64,000 bases of DNA, from assembly GCA_036971715.1 (NCBI GenBank), contig JAVHJL010000007.1:1302001-1366000 (forward strand). The letters are read 5' to 3'. The notes beneath the pieces were generated by a model. It was not told where the DNA came from. It searched no databases and saw nothing but the letters and a program-made list of their open reading frames with translations. The position numbers and the translations under genes were made by a program. This DNA comes from Arthrobotrys musiformis. Taxonomy: Eukaryota > Ascomycota > Orbiliomycetes > Orbiliales > Orbiliaceae. Shown in pieces: positions 24,952 to 36,700 of this stretch (position 1 is its first letter; every line of letters begins with the position of its first letter).

Positions 24952-27656
24952 ATGACCGACGGAAATTTTCGACAATGGTCCCGGGAACCCGTTCGCGGGA
25001 AGTACCTGAAAATTAAAGATATGGAGGACCACAAGGAATTTATACTATCCGAACGCAGAGCTGGTACAAAGCAAAAGGATATAATCGAAGCTCTCGAAGT
25101 GAGGGGGGTTAAATTGCCGTACGTTGTTTGATCGGAGTTCATTCGTGATATCTGCATATTGAAGATTTTTTCTAACATGGAAGTTTCAGGATTCACAAGC
25201 TTAAGCGAATGCTCAATAAATGGGAGGCATCAAACCATAACATTACCAAGAAGATAGAGATGAGTGTTCGTCATGGAATCGAAAAGCGTCAGAGGGGGGG
25301 AAAGTGGACGCACAAGGTCGTGATGAAGCGGAAGGGCAAGCAGTTGACACAGGAGCAGTTGACCGCCATTATGGCTGCTAGTTCTGAATACTTCAAAGGT
25401 TCGTTACCAACCTAAAACCAATTGACGGGATAAGCTTTTGACAAGTAGCACGACTCTCGATAGGCGTCAAACCAAGCTCAAAAGATCTCGTTGTTCTCTC
25501 CACTCCGACTCCAAAGAGTGTGTATGAGGATAGTCATGAGGGTATCGCCGAGTTCCCAGAGAATATAGAGCTGCAATATGACCGTATTGACCATAATTAC
25601 GTGCAATCTCTTATACAAGTTGAAGACGCGTTGGGTGGGACGGGCACCGGGGGCGAACAGAGCGACAACGATGATTTGATGTATTCTGATGAGATGGATG
25701 TCGATATTAACAGCGACGTTGGCCCCGATGTCCCCTCCCCTGCTCGCTTTTTAGGGCGGAGGGACCAAGAGGAGGAGGAGGGGGAGGAGCATATGATCGA
25801 TTCCGAAGAGTATCAAGATGAAGAGCAGTATACGACTGACTCCAAGGAGGATCAAGACGGAGAGGGGTGCATGACCGATATCGAGGAGGGTGTTGAGTCC
25901 GCTGAGCGTCTGTAAGTCGAAAGGCAAAGGAGCTTTTAACACCTTTAGAAGGGCGATGCTAACTGCAATAAATCGCTAGCACTAAGGTCCTCGCGAACTT
26001 GGGTAGGGGTCACAGGGATGAAATTATCGCGGCAGCGCAAGGGCATCCTGCGGCCGCGGCGGAGCCTGAGGAATCCACTGAGGAGCTGGCAGAAATAGTA
26101 TTGAGTGGGCTCAATAAGATGGTTCCGGAGAAAGGACGGCTAGAGGCTCCGGACAGTAGTGATGGGGATACCTGGGTCGACGCCGGAGGTCAAAGCCGAC
26201 GAGGTTCTGGGAGTGCCGCAGTTGTGAATTCGACTGACAATGCGGAGGCTGAGACTCCGCTGGGCGGATACGCTCGCCGGAAAAGACACGAGCTTTGGGC
26301 TCAAATAAGCTATTCAAAAGGGAAGGCAGCGGAGGTTGTCGAGGAAGTAAAATCGGTTTCGGAGGGGCGGGGGGTCTCTTTGGTGGAGGCAGCAGATATT
26401 GTCTCGCGAGAATGGGAGCGGAGTGGGGGGAATGACAGACTCCCATATCACGTCTGCAAGCAAATTCTGGACGAAGGTATCGGCGAATACGACGAAGGGA
26501 CGATGCCGGCATCTGCAAACAATGTTGATGGTGTTGACAACAATCTTCTGTGTCGGATTATCGAAGAAAACTTTGTTGGGCTTGAAAGGGCTGCGAGAAA
26601 GTTGTCTTCTGATAGCGCGGACCGCAGGTACTTTGACGAGTACGTGGTTCATATTCCATTTGTTCTTTCCAAGTACGGCTCCAACCATTTCTTTGCAGCA
26701 CTTTGCCTACAAGCGGCGGCGATTGTGTTGGAAAATCTCATTAGCGAGTTCAGATCGGCCCGTATCACGAAGATCTGCGCAATGTGCATCTTCAACAGTG
26801 TTGGCATGGCTGCTGATGAGGATGCGTTGGATTGTGTTGGGCGGCTGCCCATCGATTTGGAGCCCGGCTTGGCTGCAGCAGCCACCAAAGCCCTAAACAA
26901 TATACAAAGGACGGTTCTTCGAAAATACGGGCCGACTCACCCAAAAACCCTGTTTTTGATCTTGGGACTCGCGGACTATAAGGACTGGGAATTGGTAGCC
27001 TACGGGGTCTTACATACCATCCAGGCAGCCATCCAATCTACCCGAGCCATCTGAGACGAGGGATTCTGGACTGCTGGATGGAATTGACGGATAAATTGAT
27101 GGGCCTTGGAAGATCTGACCTGGTAGCAAAATTTGTGCCGGAGCCATCCTCTTGGGAGGGGAATCCCGATGTATCGCTCCCTACGACTCCGATAGTGTCT
27201 TGCACTTACTTTCTTGGAAAAGCCTACGCCAACCTCGGGAAATACAAACAATCGCTCCATACCCTCTTTAAATGCCTTGATAGATTCAAAGGAAAATTAG
27301 GTATAAACCACCCCGACTACTTGGAGCAGGTACAGACGATTACGCATGTTATGAATCTGCGAGGCCCGGTGCTATACTACAACCTCGATCCTGCCCTCAA
27401 CAACGTGTTGGAATCCTTAAAAGCGGCCGGGGAAGCGAAAAGTCCTGCCTACCAAGAACTATACAGGGCAATAAAACGCGGTGGTATTGACACCCAAGAA
27501 TACGTGGATATTTTAACCCGTCAGTCCGCTGGAAGGTGTAGAACACCAGATATGCAGGATTTCGTGTATTCTCAGGGCTTGGAATGCTGGTTGGCTCATC
27601 AAGACATACATTTCAATACCGACCTGGGAGGCTTCGTGGAGGATATCGATTTTTGA
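24952..27656 (+). CDS. Clr5-domain protein, with an apparent frameshift
   Basis: Exons 24952-25118, 25190-25398, 25464-25911 and 25980-27656 encode about 833 aa. All three introns are short, canonical and phase-consistent. The N-terminus fits a Clr5 domain split by intron 1: ILSERRAGTKQKDIIEALEV, then IHKLKRMLNKWEASNHN. Then come a basic stretch, an acidic Asp/Glu-rich linker (about 160-230) and a long helical C-terminal half (KYGPTHPKTLFLILGL and KAYANLGKYKQSLHTLFKCL look TPR-like). Between about 26985 and 27052 both frame 1 and the next frame are open, and the sense frame changes by -1. The later part (HPGSHPIYPSHLRRGILDCW) continues smoothly. No intron with suitable phase explains it, and the total is one base short of a multiple of three. 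Clr5 proteins are poorly characterised; the family is named after a fission-yeast silencing factor. A nuclear role is inferred. Confidence 0.75.
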
Positions 27657-30020
27657 GATGACTTGCATGGAAATTGCGATACTGGGTCGATATATTTTGT
27701 TCTCTTTTGCTGGTATGATTTATATATGCACATGCGGTTTATAGCGGTTTATTTGGGACCACAATTGAGTCCGCTCACCCCTCCAGGCTCAGCGGCTATG
27801 CGCTTAGGTAACTTCATTCGTCTAGGGCGCACTCCAATATTCGTTAGGTTGGTTAATGTATACGAGTGGCGTGTTCGCACGTTTGCTTCGAAGTTGTTTT
27901 TTCTCTCTCCTTTTATTCTTGTATCTTTGCACAGCGGGGTATCTTTCTATAGTCAAATATGTTTGGCGCAAGACTAATAACGGCTTCCTTCGAATTTTTC
28001 TGTGGTAATTGAAAAATAATTCCAGTTCAATTTATCCCCACTTCCGGGAGCGGAAACTAAGGTCAGGGCACCCGCAAAATAGAAATTCCTTTGCTGAACC
28101 CGGGTTCTTAGAGGCTTAGATCCCAGAGTGGGGTCCAAGGGCTCACCCCGCAACCAAAAGGGGTGTTGCTTCATCCCTATTGTTGAAACTGGGAGGGTAA
28201 TGCCATACCTGCGCCTTCATCCTTAAAAAGAGCTGCTGCTGTAGATACATTTTCTATATTCGTCTCTACAGCGAGCTTCAAAGCGTAGCAGAAAGGTCTG
28301 AGGGTATACATGGATAATGTATCCAATCCTATCGAACAACTAAAATATGTGTTGGGAGTGTTGTAAATATGTTCCAATCACGATATTTACATATAAATAT
28401 CACAAGTTGTGCGGGAAGCTTCCGAAGTCACGTTTAATAATTATAGTTCATAGTTTATCGAGTTAACTGACCTAGGTATATCTCTTAATCGAGCAAAATA
28501 ATGCTTCGGACGATTATTATGGTAACCAAGTGCTCTCCCAAAATGAGAGATATCTCAAGAGAATAATCGGGGGTTTTGAAACGGAAGAGGAAAGAATTGC
28601 TAAACGGGGGCTAGCCCGTAAACCAATCTTACCCCAGAAAATTCTATAATAATTCATAAGCAGAAATTTAATATTCCGGAAGACAAGGTTGGAACATGTC
28701 ACTCTATTATACCAAAGCGCGACGCGACGTACATACGTGCATGTGCTTGTAGGTATACAACAGCATCCCAATATCTATCTGCAGAAACGTCTCTAACTTT
28801 GGGTCAACATTTTTCTTCTTAATTCTTCTACTTACGGCTAAAAGCTACTCTTGTCCTACATCCATATGCGATAAATAAAGGAACAGACTGTTTTGCGTCT
28901 AGCGGAGGCAACCAAGCCCAATTTTCATCCCCTGCCTATCATAGACGGAAAAACAGGCCCTGCATGTTCATAGAATAGCTACTTCGGCATTTGATTGGCT
29001 AAGTACAAGTGCTCTTTTTCGAAGCTAGAAACGCTGTACATGCAAAAGCACAATATTCGAATTCCCGGCGTTTGATAACGAATTTGCAGGGGCTGGAGGT
29101 ATCTAAATTAGACTTTCGAAGCTTCCCTATTTTAGCTAAAGTACAAATTATTAGCTCGACTTTGGGCGGTTCTACAGAGTTTAATAAAGCCTCATTGACG
29201 CCATGGGTAAGTCGAAAGAAGGGTGCATTAGCTCGCTTGCCTCGTACATGAGCGAAGAAAAAGGGAACAATTATGCATGCGGGGCTAGTGCATTCTAGGG
29301 CTTTAGGCCAGAGCCATTATCTTGGCCTGGGTTGAACCCTGACGCATTTAATTCCGGATACTCCACCCGCTGCCCGCCCGCCCGCTAGCCGACCCGACGA
29401 TTTAGTCGAAATACAAATTATTACGGAGTACATCTGCGCTTCATTTCGGATTTTAGTAAAAGCTTACTCGGTAAGTTAGATGTCACCAGTTGGTTTCTGC
29501 GTTGGGAGATCTCGAGGCCACCGTTCATCATCCGCCTCACTACGGAAAACGTGGGGCCTAAAATCGCTTATCTTTGCTTCTTGAGCACTAAATTTCTCTT
29601 ATGCGTTCCGTTGATTTAAGGTTTTACTAGTCGAATCGACGCTCCCCGCTACCGGTACCTGATTTGGATTATGAGGCCCGACCTCCTGGCCCCGGCCCCT
29701 TATTTGGGGCAGATAAATGAAGCATGTACTTTATCCGACGGGGCCTCCGCCCGCGAATTGAGGAGCCCGGCGACGAGACAAGCCTCCGTCATATATTTAG
29801 TCCGTGGCTAACCGATACGGGTAGCTGGAGGCGTTAGGTTTAAATATGGGCACGGCTCAGATGTATCAACTTCTTTGTATTGCTCGCCTCTACGAAGTAT
29901 AAGAACGTCATTCGATTCCCCGATTTTGGATCGAGTCTTTCCTTCAATCACCCTACTCTTGTCTCGTTGCCGTTACTCGTCATTGTTCTGGGAAAAGGCG
30001 CTCGCGAAATTCTAGAAGCG
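27657..30020. other. Intergenic region and promoter of the oxygenase/cis-prenyltransferase gene
   Basis: No supported gene in the first 2.1 kb. A TAAATAT box at 29841 lies about 180 bp before the chosen ATG at 30021. An open frame extends upstream of that ATG to 29880 but begins with TTG and has no alternative ATG. Confidence 0.45.
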
Positions 30021-31955
30021 ATGGTGCCTTTCTCTTTAAACTTGAAAAATATGGATCCAGTAATCGTTGTATTAGCAGGTGGTCTCCTCGTGTTACTCCC
30101 TTTCGCAGCAATTACTGTTTCTCATTATGCAAGGAAGCTCCACCATCTGTGGCGTGAATTCAGAACTACCCGGTTTATATGGAAAAACAAATACCATTCA
30201 TTTGAACAGCTACATTCTTTCTACGACCGTGGCGATGTTCTACTCTCTGCAGTCCTCATCGCCTCATCACTTCAACTATCGCACCGTGGCATGGCGAAGG
30301 CGATCGAGGCCCATAGCTCTTACAAGTCAGATCCGTGGCGCCGCCTAACTCGGACGCTGGCTTTTATATACATTATGATTCGTGCCAACAGACGCTCTGA
30401 ACGGCAGGAGGTCGTTCAGTGGCTGCGAAAAATACACCACAACATTCCACTTTTCGGGTTCGAGACGAATGTATTTGTTTTCGCTACTTTTGCGTACGCG
30501 CTAGCCAGGTCCCACGAGTTTCTGGGTGGGACCCCAAAAGAGGCCGACAAAATCATCAAAGGCGTGATGGGCATGGCGGACATGCTGGATCCAAAGGACT
30601 ATGGGAGGAAGGTACCCGGTACGATGGCGGAGATTAAGGAATACCTACGAAAACAGCTACCTCTTGATAGCAATATACCACTGGAGAAGTTTCTGGAGAC
30701 TATTGAATTACAGAAGGTGTGCGCGGACCAGCGGAGCAACAACTTGGGATTCTTCTTGACGCGACCTCTCAGTTCGATCCAATTTGCCTTTTTGATAAAG
30801 TTTGCTATCACTCTATCGAAAAAGGTACTTACGCAAAGTACAACTTGCCACGGCCAGGGTTTTATGAATAGTCCTGTATGGTGGTGTATTCGAAAAGCCC
30901 ACCGTTTTGTAGCAGTCTTCCACTATAGTGCCTGCCCATCAATGCTCACATTTGACGGTACTCTGGAACTCCTGATCGCTAGATACCCAAACCTGGAAGA
31001 TGTACCCATTGGGCTCTACAGGGAGATATTCGGTACCAAAGGCGAATTTACCCCAAGAAACCCCGCGGGACAAGGTCTTCGGAAAGGTGGCGATACAGAA
31101 CCCGGGTCTCACATTCCGGGAATGGAAGTCGATGAGCGACCCATTCCTATATTCCCTGGATTCTGGGAAGAAGCCATAGAGCTGGTGAAATGCTCTTACT
31201 ACCGCGGAAGACTGTTGGAAGAATTTAGAAACGGGCCCCCAATCCGACATCTGGGGGTCGTTATGGACGGTAACCGTCGTTACAGCAGGATCAGAGGGCT
31301 CAGCAGCGTATCCGAAGGTCACAAAGTCGGTGCCTTCAAGATTCTCCAGGTTATGTCGTGGGCCTTCAGCGTTGGCATTGAAAACCTCACACTGTGGGTC
31401 CTTTCACCAGATAATCTGAAGCGAGGTCCTGGAGAATTAGATCCATTATTTGCTATGATAGCGCATTATATTAATGAAATGGTGGTGGGCGATGTGCCTT
31501 TCTCTCCCCTGAATGTTCGATTCCGGGTTACCGGCGACAGGTCTATCCTTCCGGATAAGCTTAACAGGGTCATTGATGAGGCTGAAGCCGCCACGGCGAA
31601 TTATAGGTTCAATCTCCAGCTCGGAATTGGTTACGGCGGGCATTCGGAAGCTCTAAGAGCCACTAAAATGGCTCTCGGCGCTAAAATAAAGCAAGGTCTT
31701 TCTTCGGATGAGGCCATCGCGGCGCTTACTGAGGGGGATATCTCTCAGAATACTTACTCGGCGCAGTTAGGGTTACCCCGGATCGACTCATTATTTCGAC
31801 CTGGTGGTGAGTGTCGATTAAGCGGTTTCGCTTTATGGGAGTCGCAACATGCGGATTTTGCGTTTGCGGATGAGAACTGGCCTGCCCTGAAGCAATCCAC
31901 CTTTCTGAGAAGCGTTCTGGACTTGTCGAAGCGGAGTAGACGGCTTGGAGGATAA
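30021..31955 (+). CDS. Fusion of an MpaB/rubber-oxygenase-like (DUF2236) domain with a cis-prenyltransferase
   Basis: A single exon of 644 aa; the first in-frame ATG is 30021. A membrane helix at about 11-33 (VIVVLAGGLLVLLPFAAITV) fits ER anchoring. Residues about 55-290 carry DUF2236/MpaB-type hallmarks: DPWRRLTRTLAFIY, IHHNI, FVFATFAYALARSHEFLGG and GTMAEIKEYLRKQL. This haem oxygenase-type family includes MpaB, which cleaves a prenyl side chain in mycophenolic acid synthesis, and bacterial latex-clearing protein. Residues about 405-644 are a cis-prenyltransferase: HLGVVMDGNRRYSR with the catalytic Asp, EGHKVGAFK, LSPDN, and the C-terminal PGGECRLSGFALWES with HADFAFADENWP. The enzyme could make a cis-polyprenyl chain and oxidise it on one polypeptide; this coupling is inference. 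No other pathway genes are adjacent. Confidence 0.82.
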   Translation: MVPFSLNLKNMDPVIVVLAGGLLVLLPFAAITVSHYARKLHHLWREFRTTRFIWKNKYHSFEQLHSFYDRGDVLLSAVLIASSLQLSHRGMAKAIEAHSSYKSDPWRRLTRTLAFIYIMIRANRRSERQEVVQWLRKIHHNIPLFGFETNVFVFATFAYALARSHEFLGGTPKEADKIIKGVMGMADMLDPKDYGRKVPGTMAEIKEYLRKQLPLDSNIPLEKFLETIELQKVCADQRSNNLGFFLTRPLSSIQFAFLIKFAITLSKKVLTQSTTCHGQGFMNSPVWWCIRKAHRFVAVFHYSACPSMLTFDGTLELLIARYPNLEDVPIGLYREIFGTKGEFTPRNPAGQGLRKGGDTEPGSHIPGMEVDERPIPIFPGFWEEAIELVKCSYYRGRLLEEFRNGPPIRHLGVVMDGNRRYSRIRGLSSVSEGHKVGAFKILQVMSWAFSVGIENLTLWVLSPDNLKRGPGELDPLFAMIAHYINEMVVGDVPFSPLNVRFRVTGDRSILPDKLNRVIDEAEAATANYRFNLQLGIGYGGHSEALRATKMALGAKIKQGLSSDEAIAALTEGDISQNTYSAQLGLPRIDSLFRPGGECRLSGFALWESQHADFAFADENWPALKQSTFLRSVLDLSKRSRRLGG

Positions 31956-32139
31956 GTGTGATAGGAATTGCGAACATGCATGATCGCATCTTGTCTTTCT
32001 CATTCTGGAATTCTGTGGTTTTGTGGTTTTGAAGCTCTGGCGATTAGTTTTGAATTCGGCGCGTTTCCCTTAGTGTACTGTCTGAAGCGGTTTTTTTTTG
32101 TAGTATCCGGCTCCGTTAGATGTTTATATATGATTCCGT

Positions 32140-32171
32140 GCCGAGGATTTGTCGCGCCGAGGATTTGTCGC
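32140..32171. repeat. Tandem duplication of a 16-bp unit
   Basis: GCCGAGGATTTGTCGC occurs twice head to tail without mismatch. Confidence 0.9.
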
Positions 32172-32455
32172 GCATGCCGATTGTACCAGATCCACATCTA
32201 GAAGCACCTATATAGATTAGCAATTAGTACCCTAGGGCTAATACGAGACTCCTAGTAGCCACACTATTATCCAACTGAATCCTACCCCAATCTCCAGCAC
32301 AAAGTTCGTAAATAACATCTCGAAAAATTCGGCAGCTGGGGAACGCTGACGGCTTACAACACAGAAATGTGTTGTTTTCACGTGATATACCTACGGGACA
32401 GCCTCAGGCCAATGGTAGTTCGTGTAAGAGAGCCCTGCCCGAACAGTGCATGAAC

Positions 32456-32632
32456 AGTGTGCGAAGCTTGGAATCGCACAAGTTTGCGATTCCCAAAATT
32501 CCCAACTGGTGTGCTGCGCCCCTGGTTTGGTGTTCGCGCAAATGCGGCGACCTTAAGCTTCGCGCACTCCCTGGCTTAAAGAAACCCGATCTGGATTTTC
32601 GCACACCTTCGCAGTCCGCGATATCGGGTTTC
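32456..32632. repeat. Nested inverted repeats, hairpin or MITE-like element
   Basis: Three inverted pairs occur in 180 bp. AGTGTGCGAAGCTT at 32456-32469 pairs with AAGCTTCGCGCACT at 32555-32568 (one mismatch in 14). GGAATCGCA at 32470-32478 pairs with TGCGATTCC at 32485-32493 (perfect, 6-nt loop). GAAACCCGAT at 32581-32590 pairs with ATCGGGTTTC at 32623-32632 (perfect). The base composition is richer in GC than the flanks. It may be a relic non-autonomous element or a structured transcript. Confidence 0.6.
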
Positions 32633-33054
32633 TGAACTTTTAGATTTTTTGACCCAATTAATCTGGATTGTGCTTGGGGTAACTATGGCAAACGTGCACA
32701 CATGTGCGTGCGTGCCCCGGCAGTTCTGAGTGTTGAACTACCACAACCGTTAACCTCTGCGTTTCTCTGATCGCCCATTGAGTTATTCACTAAATACCAG
32801 AAAACAAAGCCAATGCAGTTGAGATTTAGAATGTTGAAATTTTATAAATATCGAGGGATATCGGAAAGGGACCCAAGTTTATTTCTCTTGGTCATGCAAG
32901 ATATCATTTCATCGACGGTCGGGACACTCGCCTCCTTAACTAGTCACACTTGCTGTGCTTCACGATATTCCTGCTCCCACCGATCCCTCACACACATTCG
33001 TTAATTGTAAGCTTCAATTATTTATATTTTTTATATTGGACGAACCCAAGCAAG

Positions 33055-33521
33055 ATGGCACCCATGGATCCTACAAACAGTCAATCTAATGGTATTACAA
33101 ATCCTCCTCGTCGTGTGCGGTTGGTAGACGTTTCCGCGCCTATCTGGCAATACGGGCATCTAATCCTCACATTAAATTTGCAAAAAGAAATGTTCTAACC
33201 AAACTATTCTACGCAAGCAGACTCCTCCAGCGGTAGCGCGAACCCCCAGAATAACGCTGTTAAGAACTGTAATAAGGAATCCAAGTACGATATATCCCCC
33301 CGTATTCCAACACCCTGTCACGCTGAGTTCAAGTCTAACGTGCTTTTAGGTCGGATCGTAAACAAAGCCGAATTCTGAACGGTGACTCCCAGCTATTGGC
33401 ATACTTGCATTCGGAGCCCGCGGTTTTGGAACGCCTTGCTTTCCCTCAAGCACAACAACGTCAAAACATCCCAAAATTTTTTGAAACTGTTGATTGCGAT
33501 TTAGAGGACAAGGCTCCTTGA
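33055..33521 (+). CDS. Short three-exon gene encoding a 90-aa hydrophilic protein
   Basis: Not visible as one frame. Exons 33055-33091, 33221-33284 and 33350-33521 are joined by two introns: GTATTA..GCAG with a TTCTAACC branch-like site, and GTACGA..TTAG with a TCTAACG site. All phases agree and give 90 aa: MAPMDPTNSQSN, a Ser/Asn-rich stretch, KSDRKQSRILNG, then LLAYLHSEPAVLERLAFPQ and a C-terminal IPKFFETVDCDLEDKAP. There is no signal peptide or membrane helix, so it is probably cytosolic or nuclear. I recognise no family. The third exon is an open stretch of 172 nt with sensible amino-acid composition and no ATG of its own. It converges on the C2H2 gene, with 219 bp between the stops. Confidence 0.6.
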
Positions 33522-33740
33522 ATTGGTTGTTTTCGTTAAATTTTTTATGGTTGTATTTTAAGCTTGGATCGTCGTATTCTGGCCTTTGCCTTCAAACTTG
33601 ATGTATTAGTTATTTTTAGAGCCCGAACAAGACTGGGGCCGTCGATATCAAATGATACAGAAGCTGGTTCAACTCGTTTTGCATGATTCCTTAATTGTAT
33701 CCGACAAAGGTTTCTACCGAGTCGCGTTATAGTTATATAG

Positions 33741-36700
33741 CTATTCCACCTCCGCATTTTTCGAGAGACCGTGATCGAGAGATTGCAAAAAGTCCCCATT
33801 TAACCAGTCAAGGGGGACTTCATCGAGTCGCGTAAACTGGCCCCCAAGAGGCTCCCCAGTAAAAGGGTCAAATTTCCATAGTTCAGTAAGCATTGAAGTA
33901 GCACTAAACTTCGAATTGTCCAATCCTACCAAGGGGTCTAAAATTGAAGTTCCTGTGAGTGTCGGGGATGCAATTCTTTGGAAAGGTTCGGGGGCAGCGT
34001 CGCTGGTAGTTTCGCTCGTTGTATTCGTCGAATTGACAAGAGAGGGCGTAGAATCGCTTCCGACGTTCCGGGTGTTGCTTTGTGTAGTATCTTCCATAAT
34101 ATTCTCGAATATAGCCTTCAAGGAGGCTATATCTGCATCGCTTGGGTTCTCGGAGATTGGATAATTTTCCATGATGGCGTCGACCACATTGCCCCAAACG
34201 AGTTTAAGACCGAGGAGGGCTTCATCCAAAGGCTTGAGCAACTCTTTTGAAAGTAGCACCGCCTCGAATTGTCTCTTCAGAAGATTTAACAACTGGGAAG
34301 GCTCAATATGTTTTTTCTTGCAATTCAAAGATATTGGTTCCCAATCTATACCAAAAGATTTGGCAGTTAAATAAACAGGTGATTAAATTTAGCCAATTTG
34401 GACTAGCCTAGGTGAGTCTGGAAACGAGGGCAAGGCAGTGGCGATATTCTACAAAACTTACATGGTGAAGGAATGTTCTCCTGATCAGGAAACACTAGTC
34501 TGTAAATTGACCGCCACCTTTTCCCTTCCGTGTCGACTCCGGAAAGAGGCTTCTTGGATTTGAGCCGAGTGATTTGCTCACGAGACAGAAATACCGGTGC
34601 TATCTCCGTTGATTCTTGGCAGCCATCGTGACTATGCTCGTGATGTGCTTCGGCGGTAGGAAAATTTCGATAACACTTTTTGCATCCCCATTGATGGTGA
34701 CTATAGAGATGGCTCCTACAAATGTAGACAAGGTTAGAGGAGTTATTTGCATGAGGCGAGAGAAAATACCAGGCAACATACTTTAGTCTCGCTATGGTCT
34801 CAAAGCCTGAGCGGTAACATTCTGTTTGCCATCGTGTAAGGTCGAGGTTTAGGAGATGAGTATCCTTCGACTTCATGGCATTTGCAAAGTAGATGCAAGC
34901 GTATCGGGTGCATGGGGTACCTGGGCTGGGTTTGCTGGTACGAAGCCTTTTCTTTCTGTTGTCCTCATCTTCCCCATTTTCATCGTCTTTACCCTTTCGT
35001 CGGCCTGAGGGTTTTCTTTTCTTGCGAACCGACTGCCCTTGACCAACTTTAGCCGTCTGCAAAGGCGTCTGATTTCCTGGCTCTGCTGACGACACAGGCT
35101 CCCCACTCGATGAGGTTTCGCCAGTGCCCGCAGTAACGTTGGGGTTTGAAAAACGCAGAAGGTAGTTAGTAAGCTTCTGGCGAAGTACCTCTGCTACTGT
35201 TTGTAGTGCATAAACTTTTACCCGGGCCGCGGTTTCGCGGAGTAGCTGATTGCCGAAACTGTCAATCGTGCCCCCCCTAGTCGCTTGATGGATAGTTGAT
35301 CTCGCGCAGTCTGGGACTATTGTAGAGCGTGTTTGGCTTTCGCCCGCTTCGCTTGGTGGTTCGCCCGTATCAAACGAACTTGGAACTGAGGCCTCCGGCC
35401 GGGGACTCCCTCCGATATATTTTTCAATTTTGGCTTCTGTTGCGTGTTCAGCTCTGTCCAAGCTATAGCCAGCTTTACCTTGAGTGTTGGTTACTTCCGG
35501 TCCGGCTGTAAGATTAGTTGGTTCCTCATCCGAGTTGGGAGCAGTCTCGAAGAAGTTTCGAAGGTATACGCAGCCAGGGTACTGGCTAGAGATTGGTTGT
35601 TCCACATCCATACTTTTGATACCCTCATCACCATTCCCAATATCAGTCGGTATTTGTTTTCTGCTGGCAAGGTTTTCATCTCTGCGCGATAGTGCCTCGC
35701 TTCGTTCGCAGCCGTCGGTTTGTAATGCATATATTATGTCAGCGGCCTTCAAACGTTTCTTCAAACTAGGTAATTCAACCTTCAGTGCTTTTATGTGATC
35801 GCGATCATGAGTATTGTTTGCGTCGTTAAGTTCTGGTATCGGCTTCGTATAACTATGATCATAGGGCCGTTTATGTTGACTTAAACTAGTCTGGGCCTTG
35901 CTCTTACGAGTATCGGCCTCATTTACTAGACAACGCCTCTTATGACTACGGAAGTTATCGAGTCTTGTAAACCTGCGACCACACGAGCAACCGAATGCTT
36001 TGATTTTGTGCACGGTGTATAGGTGCTGACAAAAGTCCCGGTAAGAACCAAAAACACAGCGGCAATTGGCTCCGGAAACAGCTGGACACTGGTAAGACGA
36101 CCCAGCTACGGTGCGCCTAGAGCGAATCGGCTGCTTGTTTGAAATCACCGGTATCACCCCCCTCTTGAAATTTCGGCCCTGATCAGTCATCGCTTGCTTC
36201 TGAATACCTAAGTATTGACGATAGTACTCCATCCAAGCCGGATCCTCCTCCGAACTTTCTACCGCGTCTCCATCCAGCACGTGCTGGTATATGTGTCTAA
36301 GTTTACCCTTCCACAGTGATTTCGGGTCGCGGTTTTCCTCAATCCGAAACTCGCAACCAAAACTACAACGCCATGATTTTGGCATGCCATTCGTCTCCAA
36401 AGTAGACTTATTGACCGAGTCCACGCCCTCTGAGCGTGTGGTGATATGATTTTGGACATGTTCGAACCAATCGTCGAAGTGATCGGCTCGAAATTGACAT
36501 GGAAGCCAGTGGAAAATGCATTTTTGGCCAATCTTAGAGTATTCTGGTATCGCCGGCAAATTAGGGCTGGCCCGCGAAGGAAATTCCTGGTTGGTGTCGA
36601 GTATAGAACCATCATCGAAACCCGAACAGCTTGAGGGGGGGTAATGCAAATGCAGAGGGCTCTCAAAAGGGGTTTCGAAAAAAGCCTGCTGTAAAGGATG

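Larger units (their letters stand above)
31956..33054. other. Intergenic region with tandem and inverted repeats
   Basis: No supported gene. A 16-bp unit is duplicated in tandem at 32140-32171, and a nested inverted-repeat element lies at 32456-32632. Confidence 0.5.

Noticed and set aside
26985..27052. An intron in the Clr5 gene to explain the frame change
   Set aside because: All GT/AG combinations tested in this stretch give the wrong phase or an implausible donor, so a one-base loss fits better.
28060..28160. Possible tRNA because of GGGTTC-like B-box sequences
   Set aside because: No cloverleaf could be drawn around them and no matching A-box at proper distance.
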